A stretch of 13,771 nt of DNA, taken from assembly GCA_002377605.1 (NCBI GenBank), contig DFQD01000165.1, forward strand, positions 1 to 13,771, given 5' to 3'. Under the pieces are notes generated by a model, which was not told the DNA's origin, did no database searches, and saw only the letters and a list, made by a program, of their open reading frames with translations. Positions within the stretch are counted from its first letter, which is position 1; each line of letters starts with the position of its first letter. Shown in pieces: positions 7,231-13,771 of the stretch. This stretch comes from Gammaproteobacteria bacterium UBA3498. GTDB taxonomy: Bacteria > Pseudomonadota > Gammaproteobacteria > Pseudomonadales > Pseudohongiellaceae. The position numbers and the translations under genes were made by a program.

Positions 7231-7785
7231 ATGAAAATTAAGAAACTAGCAGCAATTTTATTGTGTTTTATCCCTACAGGACTTTTGGCTCAAGTACCCG
7301 ATAATGCCACGCATATTTCAGCAGGTGAGATCATGACTGTATTTGAAGCCTTGGGTGAAACTATCGACCAACAGATTCGAATCGTTGATATTGGGGATGA
7401 CATTAATGTCGCTGTAGGAATCTTGCGTCGCGCTGGCAATAGAACCGAAGGCGAAGAAGTTAACGCAATTATTCATCATCGAGTTACCGAAGTGTATTAC
7501 GTTCTCTCGGGATCTGGCGTACTAGTTACTGGAGGCGAAGAGTCAAACCCTCAAGAGTTTCCAGATAATGTTACCGCTGTAATGGAACTAATTGGTCCGA
7601 GTGGCAGTCGCACAGTCATTAACGGACAGGTACAAACAATTTCAGCAGGAGATATTGTGGTAATTCCTGCCGGTGTACCTCATGGGTTCCGGCACATTCA
7701 GGATCAGGTGACGTACCTAAGCATTCGAATAGATCCTGATCAGACATTACCAACGGGTTATATACACCCTGTTGTACAAGATTAA
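7231..7785 (+). CDS. secreted single-domain cupin protein
   Basis: 184 residues, with GGAG six bases before the ATG. A Sec signal peptide (MKIKKLAAILLCFIPTGLLA before Q21) exports it. One cupin barrel follows. Motif 1 reads IIHHRVTEVYYVLSGSG (80-96) and motif 2 reads GDIVVIPAGVPHGF (140-153) with His151. The classic first motif is HxH(x3-4)E; here His83 and Glu87 fit, but the position two before His83 is Ile81 and the other histidine is adjacent (His82), so the metal site is either three-ligand or shifted. The long gap between motifs (about 43 residues) contains a conserved-looking GPSGSR segment. Small-molecule cupins bind Fe, Mn or Zn and act as dioxygenases, isomerases or lyases; some only bind ligands. 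The same orientation and shared export suggest a link with the FAH-family gene, although a terminator separates them. Reaction unknown. Confidence 0.87.
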   Translation: MKIKKLAAILLCFIPTGLLAQVPDNATHISAGEIMTVFEALGETIDQQIRIVDIGDDINVAVGILRRAGNRTEGEEVNAIIHHRVTEVYYVLSGSGVLVTGGEESNPQEFPDNVTAVMELIGPSGSRTVINGQVQTISAGDIVVIPAGVPHGFRHIQDQVTYLSIRIDPDQTLPTGYIHPVVQD

Positions 7786-7800
7786 GCGGCGCATAACTTC

Positions 7801-7820
7801 GACTGCCTCAATGCGCAGTC
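7801..7820 (+). repeat. short inverted repeat after the cupin gene
   Basis: GACTGC (7801-7806) and GCAGTC (7815-7820) can pair around an eight-base loop, 15 bases after the cupin stop. No T-run follows, so it is at best a weak transcript-end structure. The remaining bases up to the next start at 7913 show nothing else. Confidence 0.3.
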
Positions 7821-7912
7821 AGAGTATACTTCTCTTCCATAACTTACCTAGACACTTAATGATTAAGAAGAAACATTCACCCTCCCAATGACAAGTAGTT
7901 AAACATTGAAGT

Positions 7913-8626
7913 ATGTACAAAATAATTCCGCTTTTTATCGGTTCATTTTTTTTGATCACGAACTCTGTCTCTGCCCAGCAAACTTCTGGCTCTACTGCTA
8001 GTCAAACAGCAATTCAAGCTTATTTGGAACACCAGCGGCAATCTTCCAGCCGCTTCGATTCAATGGCTCAGATGCAGGTGGATGTGCAATATGGGAACTT
8101 TTTAAATGCGCTGAGTCGTGGGGATCCTCATCGTGAAGAGGTTGAATCCATTCTTATGGAAATTATCTCAGAGCGCGCAGAGTTAAGTTCGCGAGCAACT
8201 AGAGGCCAGGTAACACCAGAACAGCTGGCTGAAATTAGCAGCTATGAATACTTACGCAATCAACTAAGCAGAGTGCTGAATTCAACAGAACTTCACTTGC
8301 TAGATAGTCGGCAAGATGGCATGGCAGAAGAACAATTGCGCAAAACTTATCTTGATCAAATGAATCGTATTTCCCCAAAAATTACGGGGCCCAACCGTCA
8401 AATCGTCTTAAACGTCCTAATCGAACATATGTTATTTCGAGAAAATAATTTAGATGATCGGATTCAGGTGACCGCAGAGGAATTGGTACAGAAGCAACTT
8501 GTTTCGTTATCGAACGCCCGTGTCGAATTTCAAGAAATTTTTACAGGCGAACAACTAGAATTCGTTATTCAGTACTTAAATGAACTACGATCGAATTTAT
8601 TTCTGAATCAATCGATGAACAACTAA
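7913..8626 (+). CDS. secreted helical protein of unknown function with internal duplication
   Basis: 237 residues; I do not recognise the family. Residues 1-21 form a Sec signal peptide (MYKIIPLFIG...NSVSA before QQ). The mature protein is Gln/Glu/Arg/Leu-rich with no cysteine and should be almost wholly alpha-helical. Two halves align: residues 60-131 with 146-218. Shared points include Tyr60/Tyr146, Arg74/Arg162, Val77/Val165, Leu81/Leu169, Glu83/Glu171, Arg88/Arg176, Arg94/Arg183, QVTPEQL (99-105) against QVTAEEL (185-191), and NSTELHLL against TGEQLEFV. The repeated V/F-T-x-E-Q/E-L elements recall the LTxxQ motifs of periplasmic Spy/CpxP-like chaperones, but this is a loose resemblance. 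The ribosome site is weak. The gene converges with the DUF1552 gene, with five bases between the two stops and no visible terminator. Confidence 0.75.
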   Translation: MYKIIPLFIGSFFLITNSVSAQQTSGSTASQTAIQAYLEHQRQSSSRFDSMAQMQVDVQYGNFLNALSRGDPHREEVESILMEIISERAELSSRATRGQVTPEQLAEISSYEYLRNQLSRVLNSTELHLLDSRQDGMAEEQLRKTYLDQMNRISPKITGPNRQIVLNVLIEHMLFRENNLDDRIQVTAEELVQKQLVSLSNARVEFQEIFTGEQLEFVIQYLNELRSNLFLNQSMNN

Positions 8627-8631
8627 CTTGA

Positions 8632-9963
8632 TTAGGATAATTCGGACAGATGGCTCGTACTGTCGCCAAACTGTTCTATCGATACTCCCAAACGTTCAGC
8701 AACCGATAATAATAAATTCGTCATTGGTGTTTTGTCTTCAACACGCACATGCTGCCCACCTTTAAAACTGCCACTGCCGCTACCAACGAGGATGGTAGGT
8801 AAGTTATCGTGAGTATGACGGTTTGAGTCGCTGATACTACTGCCATATAGCACTAGCGATTGGTCGAGCAAGGAACCAATTTCATCCTGGGCATCATTTA
8901 ATCGGTTAAGAAAATGCGCAAGCATATCGACATGATGTTGATCGATCTGTTGCAATCTTGCCATTCGTACCGGATCGTTCTGATGATGAGAAAGACCATG
9001 ATGGGCATCAGGGACACCTATGGAAGGATAGGTTCGATTACCACCTTCCCGGCTATACATAAAAGTAACTACCCTAGTCAGATCTGCCTGAAAAGCAATT
9101 GCGATTAAATCGTTCATGATCTTAACGTGATCTTCGAAAGAGGGAGGAATTCCTTCCGGGCGCTCAAGGGAGGGCAATTCTTCTGCGTCCCGCTGTTCAA
9201 CATTTTGTATGCGCCGTTCAACTTCTCGCACCGAATCTAAATAATCAGACAATTTATTCCTATCCGAAACACCGAGTTTTGGCGCAAGGCGTTGAGTATC
9301 TTCCAACACGAAATCCAACAAGCTGCGATTCTGTCGTAACTGAACAGCCCGCGCATCCGGATCGGTAGTTTCTCCATCACCGAATAGGCGTTCGAATACT
9401 CGTCGCGGATTATTCTCATAAGGAAGTGGAGTCGTCGGGGAACTCCATGAAATCGTATTAGAATAAGCACAGCTATAACCCGAATCGCAGCCTCCAACCA
9501 TCCTTACGTCCTGCAAACCAACCTCTAATGACGGAAGTGGCGTGGTCTGACCTATTTGTTGCGCTATCACCTGATCAATTGACTGTCCATTGCGAATATC
9601 TGCACCTTGAGTCTTCTTTGGGTGCGCACCCGTTAACCAACTGGCTCCAGCCCGAGCGTGATCTCCAGGCCCATCACCTAGAGCTTCACCATTTTTATGG
9701 GCGAGCCCGCTGATTACTGTAGTTTGATCCCGAAATGCTTCAATCGGTTTTAAGGTTTTACTAAATGCGAAAGCTGAACCAGTATCTGCTGGAGTCCAGT
9801 CATTCATAATGATGCCGTTGGCTGAATATACAAAAGCCACCCTTGTTACCGGAGGCGCCGCTGCGGCGAATGCTGGTGACATTGCATCCAGGTAAGGCAA
9901 AGCAATAGATGCGCCCAACCCATGCAAAAAAGTACGTCGTGAAAGGTGTTTTTTGGTCACCAT
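8632..9963 (-). CDS. Tat-exported DUF1552 protein
   Basis: 443 residues. It starts one base after the stop of the PSD1 gene upstream, with GGAGG six bases before the ATG, so the two are one operon. A twin-arginine signal is clear: HLSRRTFLHGLGASIALPYLDA (Arg9-Arg10), with a cleavage region around the Ala run at 33-36. Tat export implies folding, perhaps with a cofactor, before crossing the membrane. The mature part matches DUF1552, with VAFVYSANGIIMNDW near the start, ISGLAHKNG, a GDHARAGASWLTGAHP segment, SLEVGL, RRVFERLFG and LVLYGSSISDSNRHTHDNLPTILVG toward the end. These look like the metal-binding blocks of a DUF1501/alkaline-phosphatase-like fold, but that is inference. DUF1552 genes are regularly found beside DUF1592 genes; their reaction is not known to me. 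Confidence 0.92.
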   Translation of the reverse strand: MVTKKHLSRRTFLHGLGASIALPYLDAMSPAFAAAAPPVTRVAFVYSANGIIMNDWTPADTGSAFAFSKTLKPIEAFRDQTTVISGLAHKNGEALGDGPGDHARAGASWLTGAHPKKTQGADIRNGQSIDQVIAQQIGQTTPLPSLEVGLQDVRMVGGCDSGYSCAYSNTISWSSPTTPLPYENNPRRVFERLFGDGETTDPDARAVQLRQNRSLLDFVLEDTQRLAPKLGVSDRNKLSDYLDSVREVERRIQNVEQRDAEELPSLERPEGIPPSFEDHVKIMNDLIAIAFQADLTRVVTFMYSREGGNRTYPSIGVPDAHHGLSHHQNDPVRMARLQQIDQHHVDMLAHFLNRLNDAQDEIGSLLDQSLVLYGSSISDSNRHTHDNLPTILVGSGSGSFKGGQHVRVEDKTPMTNLLLSVAERLGVSIEQFGDSTSHLSELS

Positions 9964-9964
9964 C

Positions 9965-12337
9965 TCAAACCTCCGGAATTACTCTCATACGAAAGGGTAC
10001 ACTGTCCACAATACCATCTACAAGGGCGGAAAATCGGTAATCGGAAGCTTCAACTTGACGCCGAATTTCTCTGAGGGCTGGCCGGTCTGAAGGTTCAAGT
10101 CCTCTACCTATAGCGTAGGTTAATAGCTTCTCGGCGAAGGTTTCCACAAACTCGTTTCTTCTGGTCATTAGTACATCTCGCAGACCATCCAGTCCATCTA
10201 CTATAGTTCCGTCCGGTAGCGCCCCAGAATCATCAACTTCCACACCATTTTCTATTCTTCGTTGTCGCCCTACTGCATCGAATGACTCCAATGCAAAACC
10301 GAGAGGATCTAAACGATTATGGCAAACTGCACAGGCTGGATTTGCTCTGTGCTGTTCGAGAGCCTCTCTTAAACTGCCAGCAGAGATTTCTGCCGAATCA
10401 TCTAATGCTGGAACATCCGGGGGTGGTGGTGGAGGTGGAGCACCCAAGAGATTTTCCAACACCCATTTTCCTCTCAACACTGGTGAAGTTCGAGTGGGGT
10501 AAGAAGTGACCATTAGGACACTACCTTGTCCAAGAACGCCCCGCCGGCCGGTATTATTAAGAGATACACGTCGAAAATAACCACCTTTGATACCATCAAT
10601 GCCGTAGTAATCAGCAAGTCGTTCATTAACGAACGTGTAGTCAGCGTTAATTAGATCGAGGATGCTGCGATCTTCCCGAATCATGTTTTCAAGAAACAGT
10701 TCTGTCTCCTGAAGAAATGCATAACGCAATGAATCATCGAAATAGTCATAACGATCCGGATCAGGAGCCCAATCCTGTACATTTCTCAAATGCAGCCACT
10801 GGCCACCAAAGTTCTCTACTATAGCTGTACTTTTTGGATCGGCCAGCATGCGATTAAGTTGATTAGCAAGTACATCGGGATCGCTCAACAAACCTTTTTC
10901 TGCCAAGGACAATAACTCTTCGTCGGGAATACTACTCCAGAGAAAAAATGAAAGACGAGAGGCGAGATCTAAATCAGCTAATTCGTAGATATCACCAGAT
11001 TGCCCTGTTTCAGGCGCTGCTGGCACTCGATAAAGAAACCGTGGTGATACCAACAATCCACTTAACGCCATTTCAATACCGGATTCGAAACTACCGCCAT
11101 CAGTTCTGCCTTCAGAAAATAGAGCGATTAAAGGGTCGATGTCATTAACTGTCACTGAGCCGCGGTATGCTTGGCGGGCCAGGCTAGTCAAGATTCTTCG
11201 GGCACAAGGAAGCTCCTCATCAGAATGTTCTGGACGACAAATAAAAATTCTTTGTTGGCTCTCCTTCATCCCTATCTGAGTTGTCTTGTAAGGGCCTCCT
11301 ACCAATACATAGTCAATCGAGTAACTGAAAGCTGTATTGAGATTTCCTTCCGAGCTGGTTTCGGGAAAGAAATATTCCGTTAAGAACCCAGCGGCAATTT
11401 CATGTTCACCAGCTTCCAGTGTTACTGGAATTTCATAGAGACGAGTTCCCTGTTCCGCCTCTAAATTGCTAAAGGCTGCGGGAAATAACCGTACTCGCTC
11501 GCCATCAACACGAATATCGAGTTGCGGCGCAGGCATATGGGGCATGCGCCGACCTCTAACTCTAACAGTAATCGAATATTCAGCATCAAAAGGAAATACA
11601 TGCTTAAACAAAATACCGCCACGTTCGTTCAATGGGAGGCCATCGATAGCTTCATTGCGGGTACCATCTTTAGGGGCGTATCTCTCAACTACCGGCCGAG
11701 GAGTGAGAGTTCCCACTGCAAGTCGACTCACTCGTCGCGCTGCCGAAACATACTTCTCAATATGCAGTGGCGAAACAGTTAATACGTCACCAATATTGTC
11801 AAAGCCGTAACCAGAATCATCAGCAGGTAAGTCTTCGGCATGATAGAGATCTATACCTAACAAATCTCTAATGGCGTTGCTGTACTCTGCGCGATTAAGT
11901 CGATGAATTGCTGGTGATCCAGGATTAGGGTTGCTGACAGCCTGTCTATCGAGTTGTGCTTCTAACCAAGTGACAAGTTCAGCTCTAACTGAATCAGTGG
12001 GTCTGGGCATCCCAGCCGGGGGCATCTCTCCAGTAGTTAATCGGCGCAGCACTTTTTCTAAAACATCTGAATGCTCTTCCAGCTCTGCCGCACTTACTCC
12101 TTCCAAACTCATATCCGCTGTCAGAAGCGCATCGTTATGACATACAACGCAGTACTGATTAAGCATGTTATCAAGCTGCTGGCTAGCGGGAATATTTGAA
12201 GATTGTTGACCTAGAACAGCAGGAGGAGAACCAACGAATGCCGGCCCTGTAATCAGTAACAGCCTAAGGAATATTTGCCTCATGGATTGCGATGCTATAA
12301 CGTATGGCAGCCATGGGACAACTCCTCTATTTCTCAT
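9965..12337 (-). CDS. PSD1-type cytochrome (DUF1587/1595/1592/1588/1585)
   Basis: 790 residues if read from ATG 12337. An in-frame ATG at 12283 (giving 772 residues, beginning MRQIFLRLLLITG) is my preferred start because it puts a Sec signal peptide at the very N-terminus and avoids overlap with the ankyrin gene. In the long numbering: CVVCH at 63-67 with GEMPPAGMP at 103-111 forms a cytochrome c-like head. DUF1587 follows (HRLNRAEYSNAIRDLL from 145), then a beta-rich carbohydrate-binding-like stretch around 250-350, then DUF1595, DUF1592 (LASRLSFFLWSSIPDEEL), DUF1588 (LMVTSYPTRTSPVLRGKWVL, a Pro run, then CAVCH at 669-673) and DUF1585 at the end. All five domains are present and in family order, with two haem motifs. 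This makes a large periplasmic multi-domain cytochrome with an unknown substrate. It is the first gene of the operon with the DUF1552 protein. Confidence 0.92.
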   Translation of the reverse strand: MRNRGVVPWLPYVIASQSMRQIFLRLLLITGPAFVGSPPAVLGQQSSNIPASQQLDNMLNQYCVVCHNDALLTADMSLEGVSAAELEEHSDVLEKVLRRLTTGEMPPAGMPRPTDSVRAELVTWLEAQLDRQAVSNPNPGSPAIHRLNRAEYSNAIRDLLGIDLYHAEDLPADDSGYGFDNIGDVLTVSPLHIEKYVSAARRVSRLAVGTLTPRPVVERYAPKDGTRNEAIDGLPLNERGGILFKHVFPFDAEYSITVRVRGRRMPHMPAPQLDIRVDGERVRLFPAAFSNLEAEQGTRLYEIPVTLEAGEHEIAAGFLTEYFFPETSSEGNLNTAFSYSIDYVLVGGPYKTTQIGMKESQQRIFICRPEHSDEELPCARRILTSLARQAYRGSVTVNDIDPLIALFSEGRTDGGSFESGIEMALSGLLVSPRFLYRVPAAPETGQSGDIYELADLDLASRLSFFLWSSIPDEELLSLAEKGLLSDPDVLANQLNRMLADPKSTAIVENFGGQWLHLRNVQDWAPDPDRYDYFDDSLRYAFLQETELFLENMIREDRSILDLINADYTFVNERLADYYGIDGIKGGYFRRVSLNNTGRRGVLGQGSVLMVTSYPTRTSPVLRGKWVLENLLGAPPPPPPPDVPALDDSAEISAGSLREALEQHRANPACAVCHNRLDPLGFALESFDAVGRQRRIENGVEVDDSGALPDGTIVDGLDGLRDVLMTRRNEFVETFAEKLLTYAIGRGLEPSDRPALREIRRQVEASDYRFSALVDGIVDSVPFRMRVIPEV
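9970..9974 (-). promoter_or_regulatory. Shine-Dalgarno site of the DUF1552 gene, inside the PSD1 gene
   Basis: On the minus strand GGAGG lies six bases before the ATG at 9963-9961 and within the last codons of the PSD1 gene. With the one-base gap between stop and start, this indicates coupled translation. Confidence 0.8.
12294..12301. promoter_or_regulatory. possible shared -10 core for divergent PSD1 and ankyrin transcripts
   Basis: GCTATAAC reads as TATAAC on the plus strand (12296-12301) and TATAGC on the minus strand (12299-12294). The minus-strand hexamer has TTGTCC (12321-12316) 16 bases upstream; the plus-strand one has TTGCCT (12275-12280) 15 bases upstream. Each -10 lies 10-11 bases before an ATG (12313 plus, 12283 minus), neither of which has a Shine-Dalgarno site. 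Both messages would then have only a few leader bases. Confidence 0.35.
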
Positions 12338-13626
12338 TTTTTTTCATCTTTTCAACAGTTTCGTGCAATACCGCAGCACAGTCTGCTGATGATATTGGCT
12401 TAGCAAATTCGCTTATAGAAGCAGTACAACGAGTTAGTTACAGCGAGGTCACCCAACTCATCGACGCCGGTGCAAATGTGAACTTCGCAAGGACAGATGG
12501 ATCAACAGCATTAAGTTGGGCAGCGCAGAGACCTGATGTTCAGATCGTCGCGGCCCTTCTATCCGCAGGCGCGAACCCAAACAGCGTCGATGAAAATAAT
12601 GAAACACCACTCTTGTTAGCTAGTGCCCGTGGCAACGAACAAACTGTGGTTGCTTTGATCGCAGGTGGGGCTAATATTGACGTACGTCGTTGGAGTGGCG
12701 ACACGTCTTTACACGCGGCCGTACATGGTGGCAATTCAAATGTTTTACAGGCATTAATCGAACAGGGAGCTGATGTAAATGCAATCGACTCACGTATGGG
12801 GCAATCGCCACTAATGCGCGCAGTTGCAAGCGGCAAGAAAGAAATAGCGAGCACATTAATTGCAAATGGAGCGAATGTTGATGCAGCATCGAGTAATGGA
12901 TTTCGCGCGATTCATTTCGCAGCTTTGTATGGGCAAAGAGATATCGCTTCAATTCTTGTCGATGCAGGCGCTGATACTCAGATTGCTGCAGGAGAAGTTA
13001 GTAGCCCCTTTCTAATCGCACTAAGCGAAGGCTACGAAGAAATTGCTCGACTACTGCTTACTGATAGCGTCAATGTCAATGCACGAAATACAGATGGGAC
13101 AACACCACTCCATGAAGCTGCAGGAGCTGGTATGACAGAGCTTGTGCGGGATTTAGTTGAGCGAGGCGCAGAGCTTGATGCACGCCTCGATGAAATACCC
13201 GGCAATGTTTATGAACCCGGTCGTGGTGGTGGAACAACACCATTGCTGGCCGCTGCAAGAGGTGGGCATGTGGCTACCATGAAGCTTCTACTATCAGCAG
13301 GAGCAAATCCCCATGACCAATCCATCGATGGTGCCGGCTCAGTGCAATTCGCGACCCGCAGCTTGAATTTTGAAGCGGTACGCCTTCTGGTGGAACTGGG
13401 AGCCGATGTGAACGCAGCACCTCCGAATCGCCCTACCGCCTTGCATACTGCAATACGATTTGGAGAAGATGAAATCGTAGAATATCTAGCAAACAATGGC
13501 GCAGATTTCGATGTGCGCGACCACAACAGTCGTACTCCGCTGGAAGAAGCAGAATTTGAAGCGCCAACTCACACAATAGAGTTGATGCGAAGATTAGTTA
13601 CCATCAGGCCGAATGGTTCGATCTGA
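12304..13626 (+). CDS. exported ankyrin-repeat protein
   Basis: 440 residues from ATG 12304; the ATG at 12313 would give 437 and is equally possible, and neither has a clear ribosome site. The N-terminus is a hydrophobic signal (LLYFSFFFIFSTVSC). It could be cleaved as a lipoprotein at Cys21, although Thr at -3 is unusual, or by signal peptidase I after Ala25/Gln26, like its neighbours. The rest, from about residue 32 to the end, is about eleven ankyrin repeats of roughly 33 residues, recognisable by GxTxLxxAA helices and the loops DAGANVN, SAGANPN, EQGADVN, DAGADTQ, ERGAELD, ELGADVN and NNGADFD. One repeat is lengthened by a Gly/Pro-rich insert (RLDEIPGNVYEPGRGGG). Ankyrin stacks bind proteins, so an envelope scaffold or partner for the divergent PSD1/DUF1552 proteins is a reasonable inference. 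No enzymatic domain is fused. Confidence 0.9.
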   Translation: MAAMGQLLYFSFFFIFSTVSCNTAAQSADDIGLANSLIEAVQRVSYSEVTQLIDAGANVNFARTDGSTALSWAAQRPDVQIVAALLSAGANPNSVDENNETPLLLASARGNEQTVVALIAGGANIDVRRWSGDTSLHAAVHGGNSNVLQALIEQGADVNAIDSRMGQSPLMRAVASGKKEIASTLIANGANVDAASSNGFRAIHFAALYGQRDIASILVDAGADTQIAAGEVSSPFLIALSEGYEEIARLLLTDSVNVNARNTDGTTPLHEAAGAGMTELVRDLVERGAELDARLDEIPGNVYEPGRGGGTTPLLAAARGGHVATMKLLLSAGANPHDQSIDGAGSVQFATRSLNFEAVRLLVELGADVNAAPPNRPTALHTAIRFGEDEIVEYLANNGADFDVRDHNSRTPLEEAEFEAPTHTIELMRRLVTIRPNGSI

Positions 13627-13636
13627 AAAATTTCAG

Positions 13637-13660
13637 AAAAGAGTCAATTGAAACTCTTTT
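13637..13660. terminator. AT-rich hairpin, likely bidirectional terminator
   Basis: AAAAGAGT (13637-13644) pairs with ACTCTTTT (13653-13660) around an eight-base loop. It begins 11 bases after the ankyrin stop and ends 10 bases before the stop of the convergent partial gene. The stem gives a short T-run on either strand, which suits a terminator for both genes. The stem is low in G+C, so strength is uncertain. Confidence 0.55.
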
Positions 13661-13669
13661 ACCGGAAAG

Positions 13670-13771
13670 TTAATTAGAATTAGCTTCGATGTGTAATTCG
13701 AAATCTAATTGTTCTGCTACCCGCAAACTGCCGCCCAGCGCTGTAAATACAGAAAGACCAAGATCTTCATG
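13670..13771 (-). CDS. C-terminal fragment of an unidentified protein
   Basis: Thirty-three codons read open from the right edge to a TAA at 13672-13670. The fragment includes LGLSVFTALGGSLRVAEQLD and ends HIEANSN. The codon choice and position, converging on the ankyrin gene with a hairpin between, suit the end of a real gene rather than a chance frame. The ALGG close to the end faintly recalls the C-terminal tail of TolC/NodT-type outer membrane efflux proteins, but this is too short to assign a family. Confidence 0.5.
   Translation of the reverse strand, partial: HEDLGLSVFTALGGSLRVAEQLDFELHIEANSN

Noticed and set aside
10418..10445. Poly-proline stretch in the PSD1 protein.
   Set aside because: A proline run after the DUF1588 block is usual in this family, so it is not a novel feature or a sequencing fault.
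11466..11810. Open frames antisense to the PSD1 gene, the longest 114 residues.
   Set aside because: Two overlapping frames exist here, neither with a ribosome site or recognisable domain; they are shadows of a strongly conserved gene.
12304..13626. The ankyrin protein as a eukaryote-directed effector.
   Set aside because: It has a Sec or lipoprotein signal and sits with periplasmic redox genes; there is no secretion-system gene or effector domain in the window.
1..13771. CRISPR arrays, tRNA/rRNA genes, insertion sequences, prophage or defence genes.
   Set aside because: No regularly spaced repeats, transposase or integrase motifs, terminal inverted repeats or RNA gene signatures were seen on either strand.

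Overview
The window looks like a stretch of chromosome from a Gram-negative, respiring, probably aquatic proteobacterium. Supporting signs are Sec signal peptides ending in Ala-Gln, lipoprotein signal peptides, a twin-arginine signal and several covalently bound haem motifs (CxxCH). The DUF1592/DUF1552 pair is common in planctomycetes but also occurs in gammaproteobacteria. The short spacings, Shine-Dalgarno sites and style of signal peptide suggest a gammaproteobacterium of the marine oligotrophic type. That placement is inference; there is no rRNA or phylogenetic marker here.

Layout, left to right. (1) A minus-strand gene running off the left edge encodes a PYROXD2/phytoene-dehydrogenase-like FAD oxidoreductase. 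(2) Diverging from it is a tight plus-strand three-gene operon (1676-4084): a secreted seven-bladed beta-propeller protein, a diheme c-type cytochrome lipoprotein with two copies of one domain, and a small monoheme cytochrome c lipoprotein. (3) A secreted M20-family metallopeptidase on the minus strand (4188-5738). (4) A plus-strand run (5929-8626): a fumarylacetoacetate-hydrolase-family protein with a signal peptide, a strong rho-independent terminator, a secreted single-domain cupin, and a secreted helical protein of unknown function built from a tandem duplication. (5) A minus-strand two-gene operon (12337-8632): a PSD1-type cytochrome (DUF1587/1595/1592/1588/1585) followed by a Tat-exported DUF1552 protein. 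Diverging from its start is an exported protein made almost entirely of ankyrin repeats (12304/12313-13626). (6) The C-terminal 33 codons of an unidentified minus-strand gene at the right edge.

All ten complete genes carry an N-terminal export signal (Sec, lipoprotein or Tat), so the window encodes a periplasmic/envelope set of redox and hydrolytic proteins. The two most system-like units are the propeller-diheme-monoheme operon, which reads as a periplasmic electron-transfer module with a possible histidine-lined propeller face, and the PSD1/DUF1552/ankyrin group, whose two divergent transcripts appear to start from one shared, overlapping promoter core. The biochemical role of either unit cannot be settled from sequence alone. 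No tRNA, rRNA, CRISPR array, insertion sequence or phage gene was seen. No gap between genes exceeds 300 bases.
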